Of a stretch of 64,000 bases of DNA, positions 45,118 through 55,734 are shown piece by piece. Position 1 is the first letter of the stretch, and each line of letters begins with the position of its first letter. Under the pieces are notes generated by a model. It saw only the letters and a program-made list of their open reading frames with translations. It made no database searches and was not told where the DNA came from. The position numbers and the translations under genes were made by a program. Source of the stretch: Cryobacterium glucosi (lineage in GTDB: Bacteria > Actinomycetota > Actinomycetes > Actinomycetales > Microbacteriaceae); NCBI RefSeq assembly GCF_004402235.1, contig NZ_SOFS01000025.1:20955-84954 (forward strand). The letters are read 5' to 3'.

Positions 45118-45968
45118 CCCGGTACCTGATCACCGGCGCCGCCGGGATGCTCGGCCGCGACCTGCAGAAAGCCCTGACCGGGCGAGACGTGACCGCGTTC
45201 GACCGCGGCGAACTCGACATCACCGATGAAGGCGCCGTCCAGGCGGCCGTCACCGGGTTCGACGTCGTGATCAACGCGGCCGCGTACACGAAGGTCGACG
45301 ACGCCGAAACGAACGAAGACGCCGCCTACCTGCTGAACGCGGTCGGACCGCGGAACCTCGCCCGCGCTGCGAAAGCAACCGGTGCGCGCCTTGTGCAGAT
45401 CTCCACCGACTACGTCTTCGAAGGCAACGCCGAGTCCCCCTACCAGGAGGACGCACCCGCCGCACCGATCTCCGCATACGGGCGTACCAAGGCCGCCGGC
45501 GAGGAATTCGTCCTCGCCGAGAACCCGGGCAAAACCTACATCGTGCGCACCGCATGGCTCTACGGGAAGAACGGCCCGAACTTCCCCAAGACCATGCTGA
45601 AACTCGCCGCCACCCACCCCACCCTGAACGTGGTCGAGGACCAGGTCGGCCAGCCCACCTGGACCGTCGACCTCGCGACGCAGATCGTCGCCCTGCTCGA
45701 CGCGGATGCCCCCGCCGGGATCTACCACGGCACCAACTCCGGTGTCACGAGCTGGTTCGGCTTCGCCCAGGCCGTACTCGAAGCCAACGGCCTCGAGCCC
45801 GCCCGGGTGCACCCGACCGACGGGGCCTCCTTCGTGCGGCCGGCACCCCGCCCGGCCTACTCCGTACTCGGCCACGATGCCTGGGCCACAGCCGGACTCA
45901 CCCCGATGCGCGACTGGCACGACGCCCTCACCCAGGCCGTGGCCGAAGGCGTCCTCGAAACCGAATGA
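45114..45968 (+). CDS. rfbD: dTDP-4-dehydrorhamnose reductase
   Basis: This 284-residue short-chain reductase makes dTDP-L-rhamnose in the last step. YLITGAAGMLGRDLQKAL binds the cofactor, AAAYTKVDDAETNEDAAYL and LVQISTDYVFEG follow, and ISAYGRTKAAGE holds the Tyr/Lys pair. The ATG at 45114 overlaps the rfbB stop; an upstream in-frame ATG at 45054 would lie within rfbB. Its stop overlaps the start of the GT4 gene by 4 bp. Confidence 0.95.
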   Translation: MTRYLITGAAGMLGRDLQKALTGRDVTAFDRGELDITDEGAVQAAVTGFDVVINAAAYTKVDDAETNEDAAYLLNAVGPRNLARAAKATGARLVQISTDYVFEGNAESPYQEDAPAAPISAYGRTKAAGEEFVLAENPGKTYIVRTAWLYGKNGPNFPKTMLKLAATHPTLNVVEDQVGQPTWTVDLATQIVALLDADAPAGIYHGTNSGVTSWFGFAQAVLEANGLEPARVHPTDGASFVRPAPRPAYSVLGHDAWATAGLTPMRDWHDALTQAVAEGVLETE

Positions 45969-47110
45969 TCACACTGCGGGTTATCGTCGACCAGATGATC
46001 GCGCCGGTTCCCGGCGGGATCGGTCGATACACCGAGGAGCTGACCCGGGCGCTCATCGCGAGCGCTCCGCTCAACTGCGAGGTTGAGGGGATCGTCTCCG
46101 CGTCGCAGCCCGAGCAGTACGCCGCCATCGTGGCGGCCCTGCCCGGGCTCGCCGGGCTCTACAAGACAGCACTCCCCCGCCGAGAGCTCGCCGCGGCGTG
46201 GCAGCTCGGGGTGACCACCTCCCCCGGGCCCGGCATGATCCACGCGCCGGGCCTGATGGCTCCGCTGCGCCGCCACGACCGGCAGAACGACCACACCCAG
46301 GTCGCCGTGACCGTGCACGACGTGCTCGCCTGGACGCATCCTGAGGCACTGACCCCGACGACCGTTGCCTGGACGAAAGCGCGGATGAAGCGAGCGAGGA
46401 AGCACGCGGACGCGATCGTCGTGCCGAGCCATGCCGTCGCCGCGCAACTCGCCGAGATCGTCGACCTCGGCGACCGGGTGCGCGTCATCGGGGGCGCCGT
46501 CGGCACCGGCTTCCGGCTGCCGTCCAACTCTTCGGCCACTGAGGTGCTCGCCACGGCCCTCGACCTGCCGTCCGAATACATCGTCACCGTCGGAACGCTC
46601 GAGCCGCGTAAGGGCGTCACAGCCCTCATCACGGCCCTCGGCCTGCCCGACGCTCCGGACCTTCCCATGATCGTCGTCGGACCGGATACCTGGGGCGAAG
46701 TCGACCTCGGTTCCGTCGCCGAAGAGGCCGGACTCACGCCGGGACGGGTGCGGGCGATGCCCGCGCTCACCGACGAGGAACTCGCCGTCGTGATCGCCCG
46801 GGCGAACGTGCTGGTCGTCCCGAGCCTCGAGGAGGGGTTCGCGCTGCCCATCATCCAGGGCTTCCACCTCGGCACCCCGGTCGTGCACTCCGATGCTCCC
46901 GCTCTCCTCGAGGCAGGCGGCGATGCCGGTCTCGTCGTCGAGCGCGAGGATGCCGCCGGGTACCCCGAACGCCTCGCCGAGGCCATCACCCGGGTCCTGA
47001 CCGACCGGGCCCTCATGCAGAGGCTGCGCATCTACGGCGGCGACCGGGCCAAGGCCTTCAGCTGGCGGGATTCCGCCGAGCGGGTCTGGCAGCTGCACGC
47101 CGACCTGTAG
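45965..47110 (+). CDS. Family 4 glycosyltransferase, probably rhamnosyl- or mannosyltransferase
   Basis: This 381-residue GT-B enzyme begins MITLRVIVDQMIAPVPGGIG, where PGGIGRYTEEL is the GT4 acceptor loop. The donor half has YIVTVGTLEPRKGVTALITA, VVPSLEEGFALPIIQGFHLG (the EGF/E motif) and VVHSDAPALLEAGG. Being the third gene of the rfbB-rfbD operon (ATGA overlap), it probably uses the dTDP-L-rhamnose made by its neighbours; that is inference. The start at 45965 is set by the overlap; the frame is open further upstream inside rfbD. Confidence 0.88.
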   Translation: MITLRVIVDQMIAPVPGGIGRYTEELTRALIASAPLNCEVEGIVSASQPEQYAAIVAALPGLAGLYKTALPRRELAAAWQLGVTTSPGPGMIHAPGLMAPLRRHDRQNDHTQVAVTVHDVLAWTHPEALTPTTVAWTKARMKRARKHADAIVVPSHAVAAQLAEIVDLGDRVRVIGGAVGTGFRLPSNSSATEVLATALDLPSEYIVTVGTLEPRKGVTALITALGLPDAPDLPMIVVGPDTWGEVDLGSVAEEAGLTPGRVRAMPALTDEELAVVIARANVLVVPSLEEGFALPIIQGFHLGTPVVHSDAPALLEAGGDAGLVVEREDAAGYPERLAEAITRVLTDRALMQRLRIYGGDRAKAFSWRDSAERVWQLHADL

Positions 47111-47215
47111 GGCCGAGCGAGGCATCCGCTCGAGCAGTATCACCCTGCCTATGGGTGGGTTGCGGACCGTCGCACGGTGAGGGCGTTTTCCCCGAAACTC
47201 AACCAGGGTGACCGG

Positions 47216-48577
47216 CTATGGGGTGGGCGTCGCCGTCGTTGGGGTGAGGGCGGCGTCGATCAGTGACCGGATCACGTCGTAGTCGGGATTCTCCGGGTCG
47301 ACGTTGTTCGCCGGGGTCAGCTCGACCGTGTTGATCGGGTGCGTCTTGGACTTCGCGGCGAGCGTCACGAAGTAGCCGAGCATGCTCTGCGGGATGTCGG
47401 TCTTCACGACCTGGGACCCGGCGGAGGCAACCGACTCGAACTTGGCGAGCACATTGGCGGGGCTGGCCTGGGCGAGGATCGCCTCCTGGAGCTGGTGCTG
47501 GCGCTCCATGCGGCTGTAGTCGCTCGTGCCGTGCCGCGAGCGGGCGTACCAGAGTGCGTGGTAGCCGTCCATGTGCTGCATGCCCGGCTCGAACCAGAAC
47601 AGCACGGTGGTGAAGGTGTCGTCGGTGTGCACCGGCACGCGTTCGGTCACGTTGATGTCGACGCCGCCGAGTGCGTCGATGAGTTCGGAGAAGCCCTGCA
47701 TGTCGATGAGCCCGTAGTACTGGATGGTCAGACCGGTGATGCCCTCTGCCGCGTCCCGCATGCCCTCGATACCGGGCTCGCTGCCGGCGTCGATGGCCTT
47801 CGGGTACATCTCGGGGCTCTTCAGTTCGACCTCGGTGTAGATCGAATTGAGCATGCACGCGTCGACCCGGCAGGTGTCGCGGTAGCCATATCCCTTGGGA
47901 TACACGGCCGCGAGCGGGGAATCCGCTACGAAGGGCACGTATGCGAGGTTGCGGGGCAGGCCGATCATGGTGACCTGGCCTGTGGTCGCGTCGATGCTCG
48001 CCACGGTGATGCTGTCCGGGCGGAGGCCTGACCGGTCGGCCCCGGCGTCACCGCCGAGAAGCATGATGTTGTAACGTCCGTCGACCGGGGGGACCGTCGG
48101 CCCGGCAACGAAGACCGAAGACAGGAAGTCGCTGGCCGTCGCGGCCACGTAGGCGCCGTAGCCGGCCGTTCCGGCGATGACGACCATGAGCACGGTCGCG
48201 AATCCGGCGATGAGGGGGCGGGCGCCGGGGCCCGCCTTGACGAGGCGCACGAGCCGGAGGGTGTCGAGGGTCAGCACGACCCAGACGATGCCGTAGAACA
48301 CCAGCACGGCTGCGGCGACCCAGAGCCCGATCGAGTTGGTGAACGCCGTGAGCACGACCTCAGGCCAGAACAGGTAGGCGAGCCCGACAACGACGACGAA
48401 GCCGATCAGCGTGAACGTGCAACGGAGTCCGAACCGGCCCAGGCGGCGACTTCCGGCGAGCACTTGCGCCGAGCCGGGCAGCACGACGTTCAGCAGCACG
48501 AGCCACCAGGCCCGTTTTGTCATCACACGGGCGGACCCGGATTCCGGGTTCCTGATCGGATTGGTGGCGATGCTCAT
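47216..48577 (-). CDS. LCP-family (LytR-CpsA-Psr) glycopolymer transferase
   Basis: This 453-residue protein has about four N-terminal hydrophobic segments (residues 20-150) and an external LCP domain (about 165-400). Family blocks are [20 protein letters not shown] with the Arg/Asp pair, [27 protein letters not shown] and [20 protein letters not shown] with the phosphate-binding Arg residues. LCP enzymes move glycopolymer from the lipid carrier onto peptidoglycan, so this is the likely anchoring enzyme for the polysaccharide made in this window. Its start overlaps the purE stop by 4 bp, the usual actinobacterial order. Confidence 0.93.
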   Translation of the reverse strand: MSIATNPIRNPESGSARVMTKRAWWLVLLNVVLPGSAQVLAGSRRLGRFGLRCTFTLIGFVVVVGLAYLFWPEVVLTAFTNSIGLWVAAAVLVFYGIVWVVLTLDTLRLVRLVKAGPGARPLIAGFATVLMVVIAGTAGYGAYVAATASDFLSSVFVAGPTVPPVDGRYNIMLLGGDAGADRSGLRPDSITVASIDATTGQVTMIGLPRNLAYVPFVADSPLAAVYPKGYGYRDTCRVDACMLNSIYTEVELKSPEMYPKAIDAGSEPGIEGMRDAAEGITGLTIQYYGLIDMQGFSELIDALGGVDINVTERVPVHTDDTFTTVLFWFEPGMQHMDGYHALWYARSRHGTSDYSRMERQHQLQEAILAQASPANVLAKFESVASAGSQVVKTDIPQSMLGYFVTLAAKSKTHPINTVELTPANNVDPENPDYDVIRSLIDAALTPTTATPTP

Positions 48578-49128
48578 AGCTTGGCTTGGAGATCCGAATT
48601 CTTCTGTTCGACCTGTGCGGCAAGGTCGAGTGCGTAAGCGACGAGTTTGTCGTGCAGGCCGGCGTCGGAGAGGGCCAGGATCTTCACGGCGATGAGCGCC
48701 GCGTTGCGGGCCCCGCCGATGGAGACGGTCGCGACGGGCACTCCGGCCGGCATCTGCACGATGGAGAGCAGGGAGTCGAGGCCGTCGAGCCGGCTGAGTG
48801 GAACGGGAACGCCGACAACGGGAAGGGCGGTGACGGCGGCGAGCATGCCGGGGAGGTGCGCTGCACCGCCAGCGCCGGCGATGATGACCTTGAGGCCGCG
48901 CCCGTGGGCGTCCTCGCCGTAGGCGATCATCTTTTTGGGTGTGCGGTGCGCGGACACGACCTGGACTTCGTAGTCGACCCCGAAGTCACGCAAGAGTTGC
49001 GCGGCGTCGCTCATGACCGGCCAGTCGGAATCGGAGCCCATGACGACGCCGACGAGCGGCGCGCGCGGCGCCGGGGGCGTTTCTCGGTTCTCCGACAGCG
49101 GGTTGGTTGCTATGGGGTTCTCGGGCAC
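48574..49128 (-). CDS. purE: N5-carboxyaminoimidazole ribonucleotide mutase
   Basis: This 184-residue cytoplasmic enzyme of purine synthesis converts N5-CAIR to CAIR. It has [31 protein letters not shown] with the conserved His, and [17 protein letters not shown] low-complexity extension of about 25 residues precedes the core. It lies 17 bp after purK and overlaps the LCP gene by 4 bp. Confidence 0.95.
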   Translation of the reverse strand: MPENPIATNPLSENRETPPAPRAPLVGVVMGSDSDWPVMSDAAQLLRDFGVDYEVQVVSAHRTPKKMIAYGEDAHGRGLKVIIAGAGGAAHLPGMLAAVTALPVVGVPVPLSRLDGLDSLLSIVQMPAGVPVATVSIGGARNAALIAVKILALSDAGLHDKLVAYALDLAAQVEQKNSDLQAKL

Positions 49129-49145
49129 GCAGTCGATCTTAGGTG

Positions 49146-50282
49146 TCAGTCCTGAAAAAAAGCCGCAGTGGCACGCGCTTCATAGGCGACGTCGTCCAGA
49201 TCCGAACCGCCAACGGTGACGTGGCCGACCTTGCGGCCCGGTCGCGGGTCCTTCCCGTAGTTGTGCACCTTCGCCGACGGATGCGCGGCGAAAGCGGCCG
49301 GGTACCGATCGAAAAGAGTGCCTTCTGCGGGTCCGCCGAGGATGTTCACCATCACCGACCACTCGTCGCGCGGCGTCGTCGCACCGAGCGGGAGGTCGAG
49401 GACAGCACGGAGGTGCTGTTCGAACTGGCTCGTGGTCGATCCTTCGATCGACCAGTGACCGCTGTTGTGCGGGCGCATCGCCAGTTCGTTGATCAGGAGG
49501 CGCTCATCCGTCGTTTCGAAGAGCTCGACGGCCATCACGCCGCACACGCCGATGCCCTCCGCGACTCGCGTGGCGATGTCGGCGGCGACCGCGGCGAGTC
49601 GTCCGCTCGACAGCGGCGCGGGGGCGATCACTTCGGCACAGACGCCGTCGCGCTGCACGGTTTCGACGACGGGCCACACGGCGACCTGGCCGGACGGGCG
49701 CCTGGCCACGAGCTGGGCCAGCTCCCGGGTGTACGGCACGTGCTCCTCGACGAGCAGGGCGCCGCCGTTGGCGTCCTCGGCGAGCGCGAGGAACCAGTCG
49801 TCGACCTCGTGCTTGTGCGTGACCACCCGGACGCCCTTGCCGTCGTAGCCGCCCCGTGGCGTCTTGACCACGGCGCGGCCGCCGTGGTCGGCGATGAAGA
49901 CGGCGAGCTCCGCCGTGTTCTCGACAGCGGCCCAGTCCGGAACCGGGAGCCCGAGCTCGCCGAGGCGCCGGCGCATCTCGATCTTGTCCTGGGCGAAGAC
50001 GAGGGCCTCCGGTCCCGGGCGCACGGTGGCCCCGCGGGCAACGAGTTCACGGAGCACGGCCTGGGGCACGTGCTCATGGTCGAAGGTGATCACGTCGACG
50101 GTCTCGGCGAAGGCGAGGACCGTGCCGAGGTCGTGATAGTCCCCCACCCCGGTCGCGGCGAGGCCGGCCGACATGCCGTCGGCCTCGGCCAGGACGCGCA
50201 GGTCGATCCCGAGGTTCACCGCAGCGGGGATCAGCATCCGGGCCAGCTGGCCGCCCCCGATTACGCCGACTGTCGTGCTCAT
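49146..50282 (-). CDS. purK: N5-carboxyaminoimidazole ribonucleotide synthase
   Basis: This 378-residue ATP-grasp enzyme makes N5-CAIR from AIR, bicarbonate and ATP. It opens with [36 protein letters not shown] is the glycine-rich ATP loop, and the family blocks [16 protein letters not shown] and [14 protein letters not shown] follow. The ATG at 50282 has GGTGA upstream and gives the family N-terminus; an ATG at 50324 would add 14 residues. It acts directly before PurE and is divergent from the GtrA gene. Confidence 0.95.
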   Translation of the reverse strand: MSTTVGVIGGGQLARMLIPAAVNLGIDLRVLAEADGMSAGLAATGVGDYHDLGTVLAFAETVDVITFDHEHVPQAVLRELVARGATVRPGPEALVFAQDKIEMRRRLGELGLPVPDWAAVENTAELAVFIADHGGRAVVKTPRGGYDGKGVRVVTHKHEVDDWFLALAEDANGGALLVEEHVPYTRELAQLVARRPSGQVAVWPVVETVQRDGVCAEVIAPAPLSSGRLAAVAADIATRVAEGIGVCGVMAVELFETTDERLLINELAMRPHNSGHWSIEGSTTSQFEQHLRAVLDLPLGATTPRDEWSVMVNILGGPAEGTLFDRYPAAFAAHPSAKVHNYGKDPRPGRKVGHVTVGGSDLDDVAYEARATAAFFQD

Positions 50283-50404
50283 TTCGTCACCGATTTCTGT
50301 GCGACCGTTCATTTTCGGACGCACCGATTTTCAGTCTGAGGCGGTGTCTGCGCCGTAGACTCGTGGATTGTTGTTCTATCTTCGCCCATAGACCGGATGG
50401 ATGT

Positions 50405-50929
50405 ATGCCGATTACCTCGGGAAAATCAGCACGGCTCGTCGCCCTCGCGATTCAGATCGCGAGCTTCGGCGCCGTGGGGCTCGTCGGCTTCGCCGTCGAC
50501 TTCTCGGTGTTCAATCTGCTCCGCACCACGGTCTTCGATCCGCACCTGGTCCACGCCGGGCCGATCTACGCCAAGGTCGTTTCGACCATCCTCGCCATCG
50601 CCGTGAACTGGATCGGGAACCGGTACTGGACCTTTGGCAAGAGCCGCCAGTCCCAGACCCTCCGCGAGGGAATCGAATTCTTCGGCGTCAGCCTCGTCGG
50701 CATGGGCATCGGACTCGCCTGCCTGTGGGTGAGCCATTACGTGCTCGGCCACACCAGCGTCGTCGCCGACAACGTCTCCTCGAACGTGATCGGCCTCATC
50801 CTCGGCGCGATCTTCCGCTTCGTGCTCTACCGCTACTGGGTCTTCGCCCCGCACCGTCGCGTTGTCGCTCCGGTGACGGCGAGCCTAGCGACCATTCCAG
50901 ATGGTCGTCTGGTCGGCAGCGAACGCTGA
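50405..50929 (+). CDS. GtrA-family membrane protein
   Basis: This 174-residue protein has four hydrophobic helices: IASFGAVGLVGFAVDFSVF, VVSTILAIAVNWIGNRYW, VSLVGMGIGLACLWVSHYV and NVIGLILGAIFRFVLYRYW. The N-R-x-W-F and RYWVF motifs are GtrA hallmarks. GtrA proteins are thought to flip lipid-linked sugars such as undecaprenyl-phosphate glucose. It is divergent from purK and its end overlaps the convergent PH-domain gene by 45 bp. Start 50405 is favoured over 50363 because it begins just before the first helix. Confidence 0.85.
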   Translation: MPITSGKSARLVALAIQIASFGAVGLVGFAVDFSVFNLLRTTVFDPHLVHAGPIYAKVVSTILAIAVNWIGNRYWTFGKSRQSQTLREGIEFFGVSLVGMGIGLACLWVSHYVLGHTSVVADNVSSNVIGLILGAIFRFVLYRYWVFAPHRRVVAPVTASLATIPDGRLVGSER

Positions 50930-51445
50930 TTCCTCGCGCCGCCGCGAATCGAATCCGGTCTGCGACTGCTCGATGAGATCGTGCAGCACACGCTGCACCA
51001 GGGTCGCATTGGGCACGTCCTTCAGCACGAGCGGCCGTTCGGAGCCCGAGGCGATGATCACGTCGCCTGAACCGCTCAGGGTCTGCAGCCAGGTCGTCCG
51101 CACCCTCACGTCGTAGCCACGGCTGTGCAGCAGCTCCTGCCGGGTCCGCACGAAGAAACCGCGCCGGAAGATGATGCGCCGTGTCGTGATCGTGTACCGC
51201 CGGTTCAGCCAGGACGCGAGCGGCAGCAGCCAGACCAGCACGACGACCGCGGCCGCCACCCAGAGCAGGGCGCTGTCCTGCCACGGCTCCGCGAGGTTGC
51301 CGTAGAAGTACCCCGTTGCCGTGCAGACGCCGACCAGCGCGAGAGTCGGCCAGAGCAGCACGCGACCGTGCGGGCGCAGCGCGGCCACGACCCGTTCGGC
51401 CGGGACCCCCGGATCTGCCGGGCCCGTCCCCCTGTTGTTCGTCAT
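50885..51445 (-). CDS. PH-domain (bPH2/DUF304) membrane protein
   Basis: This 186-residue protein has two adjacent hydrophobic helices (VLLWPTLALVGVCTATGYFY and DSALLWVAAAVVVLVWLLPL) followed by a bacterial PH domain, RRYTITTRRIIFRRGFFVRTRQE-like in layout, then VRVRTTWLQTLSGSGDVIIA and LKDVPNATLVQRVLHDLI. Such proteins are common beside birA and acc genes in Actinobacteria; their role is unknown, possibly membrane stress. The last 15 codons overlap the end of the gtrA gene on the opposite strand. Confidence 0.85.
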   Translation of the reverse strand: MTNNRGTGPADPGVPAERVVAALRPHGRVLLWPTLALVGVCTATGYFYGNLAEPWQDSALLWVAAAVVVLVWLLPLASWLNRRYTITTRRIIFRRGFFVRTRQELLHSRGYDVRVRTTWLQTLSGSGDVIIASGSERPLVLKDVPNATLVQRVLHDLIEQSQTGFDSRRREESAFAADQTTIWNGR

Positions 51446-51452
51446 GACCCTA

Positions 51453-52334
51453 TTAATACCTCAGATGGGTCACATCGCCCGCCGCGACGGCCTGCGGCTC
51501 GCCGGTGGCCTGGTTCTCCACGATCAGCCGGCCCGACTCGTCAAGCGCGATCGCGACCCCCACGAGGTCGTCACCGCCGGGCAGTTGCACCCGCACCTTC
51601 GAGCCGAGGGTGCCGCACAGTGCCGTGACGGTACCAAGGAGTCCGCTCGCGACCGGGTCCCCGTTGGCCGTGAGGAAATCGGCCGTGAGACGGGAGAGTT
51701 CGATCAGGTAGCGGGCGAGCACGGCATCCGCTTGGGGGGCACGGCCGGTCACGAGCAGCAGCGAGGTCGAGGTGAGTGTGGGCAGGTCGTGTTCGTCGAG
51801 GGAGAGGTTGAGGCCGGTGCCGATCACGAGCCCGCGGGTGTCCGGCAGCAGCTCCGAGAGGATGCCGGACACCTTGTATCCGTCGATCAGCACGTCGTTG
51901 GGCCACTTCAGGGTGACCTCGTGGGCGGGCTGTTCACCGTCGTCGGGTCCGGCGGCCGACGTGCCAGCGGACGGGGCGCCAGCGAGGAGGCTCGCCTCGA
52001 CCTCCGCGCGCACGGCGATGGTCATCGCGGCGCCGGCGAGGAGCGGAAACCAGCCGAAGCGGTCAACCGGGAGGGGCGTGCCCTCGCCGGTGCCCGTTCC
52101 GACGAGCGGGCGCAGCAGCACGGAGATGGCGAGCGACTTGCCGGTGGGGGCGAGCCAGGTGCGGCCGAGCCGTCCCCGACCGCGGGTCTGGTTGTCGGTG
52201 ACGACGGTCGACAGGTGCGGCCAGTCGGCGGCATTCGCCCCCGTCGCGTGGCCGACGAGCACGTCGTTCGTGGACCCGGCCTCGTCGAGATAGTCGAACC
52301 GGCTCACCGCGTCACGGCTGAGTGGAAACTGCAT
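51453..52334 (-). CDS. birA: Biotin-[acetyl-CoA carboxylase] ligase
   Basis: This 293-residue enzyme attaches biotin to the carrier lysine of acyl-CoA carboxylase. DYLDEAGSTNDVLV and TDNQTRGRGRLGRTW (the biotinyl-AMP loop GRGRLGR) are followed by LKWPNDVLIDGYKVSGIL and VIGTGLNLSL. There is no N-terminal DNA-binding domain, so it is a ligase only and not a repressor. The ATG at 52334 gives the normal start; a longer frame runs upstream to 52586. It is divergent from accD, whose product complex it modifies. Confidence 0.92.
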   Translation of the reverse strand: MQFPLSRDAVSRFDYLDEAGSTNDVLVGHATGANAADWPHLSTVVTDNQTRGRGRLGRTWLAPTGKSLAISVLLRPLVGTGTGEGTPLPVDRFGWFPLLAGAAMTIAVRAEVEASLLAGAPSAGTSAAGPDDGEQPAHEVTLKWPNDVLIDGYKVSGILSELLPDTRGLVIGTGLNLSLDEHDLPTLTSTSLLLVTGRAPQADAVLARYLIELSRLTADFLTANGDPVASGLLGTVTALCGTLGSKVRVQLPGGDDLVGVAIALDESGRLIVENQATGEPQAVAAGDVTHLRY

Positions 52335-52518
52335 TTGACCTACTTCCGATTCCTGCAATTCTCCCGGAAGATGCCCCCGATGCCACATTTTGAACCGAAT
52401 TTGCGGAATCTTCAGGAGTTCTGCCCGCCCGGGGGAACAGAACGGCCAGCGATCGGGCCGGGTTTTGTAGGGTTTCGTCAACGGTCCGGGCCGAGAGCTG
52501 GCCGGTAGAGTGAACGGC

Positions 52519-54123
<1,605 letters not shown>

Positions 54124-54132
54124 GGAGCGACC

Positions 54133-54396
54133 ATGGCAGACGAAGAGAACGCCCGACCGGACGCACCGGAAAACACCCCCGCGGATGCTCCGGCGCACCT
54201 GCGGTTCCTGACCCGCGGCATCAGCCCGGTCGAGGCCGCGGCCGTGTCTGCCGTGCTGCACGGCCTGCTCCGCGAGGAGACCGGCAGCCTGCACAAGAAG
54301 CCGACCGGCGCCCTCAGCGGCTGGCAGGCCGGCCAGCGGGCCATCCGGCCGCCCTTCGTGTCCGGGCAGAGCAGCTGGGGTGAGTTCCGGGCCTGA
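54133..54396 (+). CDS. accE: Acyl-CoA carboxylase epsilon subunit
   Basis: This 87-residue protein has an Ala/Pro-rich, probably disordered start and the epsilon-subunit core RGISPVEAAAVSAVLHGLL followed by the WQAGQRAIRPPF block. Epsilon subunits are small actinobacterial partners that join the alpha and beta subunits of acyl-CoA carboxylases. It is encoded 9 bp after accD and is surely co-transcribed with it. Confidence 0.88.
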   Translation: MADEENARPDAPENTPADAPAHLRFLTRGISPVEAAAVSAVLHGLLREETGSLHKKPTGALSGWQAGQRAIRPPFVSGQSSWGEFRA

Positions 54397-54543
54397 ACCG
54401 TCGGGGTCCTGGCCGGTCCCCCTAAATGCCGACTTTTGAATGGCGCACGGCTCGACCACTATAGATATTGCTAGGTGTCGCTCACTGAGTTACACAGCCA
54501 GAACTCGTCGACTAGGGTAAGCAGGCGAATTCTGGGGGCACGT

Positions 54544-54570
54544 CAGGGTGACATTCGGGTTGTCGCCCTG
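54544..54570. terminator. First of two tandem hairpins
   Basis: CAGGGTGACA (54544-54553) pairs with TGTCGCCCTG (54561-54570), a 10-bp stem with one G-T wobble and a 7-nt loop. It lacks its own T-run and may be part of the candidate RNA rather than a terminator by itself. Confidence 0.5.
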
Positions 54571-54579
54571 GCACAACGT

Positions 54580-54620
54580 AAAAAGGGGACCAGCCTTCGG
54601 GTTGGTCCCCTTTTTCTTTT
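54580..54620. terminator. Strong intrinsic terminator
   Basis: GGGGACCAGCC (54585-54595) pairs with GGTTGGTCCCC (54600-54610) around a TTCG tetraloop, with one wobble pair. Five A bases precede it and a long T-rich run follows (from 54611), so it can work in both directions: for accE or the small RNA on the plus strand, and for the sensor operon ending at 54694 on the minus strand. Confidence 0.9.
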
Positions 54621-54693
54621 TCCTTTTCTTTTTTGCGTTCCGGGCTCACCGTTCCGGGAACTCCCTTCCGGGCCGGTCGTTCCCCGCAGGACC

Positions 54694-55734
54694 TCAGGCG
54701 CCGAGGGTGGATGCCGTGGCCGGGTCCCTAGGGATCTCGAGCCACAGGTCGACCTCGGGCTCCGGTGAGTCCTGCCCCAGGGCGCTCAGCCGGGCATCCG
54801 CACTGCTGAGGCCGACCACGGTCACGGCCGTCGCCGACCCTTCCCCCGCCGTGCGTGCGATGATCGTGTCGGCCGTCGATTCGCCGATGGCGGCGGCGAG
54901 CTGGTTGAGGACGGTTTCGAGCTCCGCACCGTCGAGGTCGTCGATCGTGCCCTCGTCGAGCAGCGTCACGATGCCGCCACGGCGCCTGGCCGTCATCACC
55001 TGCTCGCGCACGGCGTCGTTGAGCAGCTTGCGGCCGCGGATCTCGTCCCGCACGGCGGCTTCGAGGTAGCGGCACTCCTGGCGGTCCTCCGCGTCGAGCT
55101 CCCCGTGCTTGTCGATGATGCGGCGCAGCATGGGAGACGCGAGGCGCAGCGTCTGCGCGAGGCGCACCTGGCGTTCGAACAGGTGCGCCTCCTGGGCGGC
55201 CTGCCACTCCGTCGCCTCCCGCTCCGCGAGCGCATACTGGCGCGCATCACGCCCCGCCTTGGCGAGGGCGCGGGCGAGGAGGACGGCGACGGTCACCCAG
55301 ACGACGCTCCCGATCACGCCCATGTCGAGCAGCTGGGCCGGGCCGGCCCAGATGATCGTGTGCACGACGAGCGCGCCGACGCCGACCCAGGCGAGCGCCG
55401 TGCGGCGGCGCGTCGCCGTGATCGTCATCAGGGTGCCGACGGCGGCGACGTACCACGTCGCGTAGCCGTTCCTGGCGGAGCCGTCGAGCTGGCTGCCGAC
55501 GAGCAGCGGGATCACGACGCAGACCGCAACGTTGAAGAAGGCGAGCGCAAGGCCCATCCGCATCGGGCTCGAGGGCCAGAGGCTCAGGACCGTCGCGAGC
55601 GCATAAAGGGCGAGCGCGAAGATCGTCGGCCCCGGGGTGCGCGGCAGGTCGAGCGAGTAGATGCCGAGCACGATGTGGTACGCCGAGAAGAGACCGGCGA
55701 GGAACAGGACGAGGCCGCGCGGGACGGTGATCAT
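54694..55734 (-). CDS. Membrane protein partner of the sensor kinase, possibly a degenerate sensor
   Basis: This 346-residue protein has six or so hydrophobic helices in the first half (LVLFLAGLFSAYHIVLGIYS to VIGSVVWVTVAVLLARALAK), then a helical cytoplasmic region (ATEWQAAQEAHLFERQVRLA onward) and a short beta-rich end. The layout copies a sensor kinase, but I see no phospho-acceptor HD motif, N box or DxGxG box. It follows the kinase gene with a 1-base TGATG overlap, so translation is coupled. It may be a degenerate kinase that modulates the pair. Function unknown. Confidence 0.8.
   Translation of the reverse strand: MITVPRGLVLFLAGLFSAYHIVLGIYSLDLPRTPGPTIFALALYALATVLSLWPSSPMRMGLALAFFNVAVCVVIPLLVGSQLDGSARNGYATWYVAAVGTLMTITATRRRTALAWVGVGALVVHTIIWAGPAQLLDMGVIGSVVWVTVAVLLARALAKAGRDARQYALAEREATEWQAAQEAHLFERQVRLAQTLRLASPMLRRIIDKHGELDAEDRQECRYLEAAVRDEIRGRKLLNDAVREQVMTARRRGGIVTLLDEGTIDDLDGAELETVLNQLAAAIGESTADTIIARTAGEGSATAVTVVGLSSADARLSALGQDSPEPEVDLWLEIPRDPATASTLGA

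Larger units (their letters stand above)
54436..54620 (+). ncRNA. Candidate small RNA between accE and the sensor operon
   Basis: A promoter-like pair TTGAAT (54436-54441) and TATAGA (54460-54465), 18 bp apart, would start an RNA near 54472. It runs through two consecutive hairpins (54544-54570 and 54580-54615), and the second ends in a T-rich tail. No convincing ORF with a start site lies inside. It could equally be a long 3' tail of accE. It has no match that I can name. Confidence 0.4.

Noticed and set aside
47111..47215. Weak hairpin GAGCG...CGCTC after the GT4 gene as a terminator
   Set aside because: The stem is only 5 bp with no T-run, which is not above chance in this GC content.
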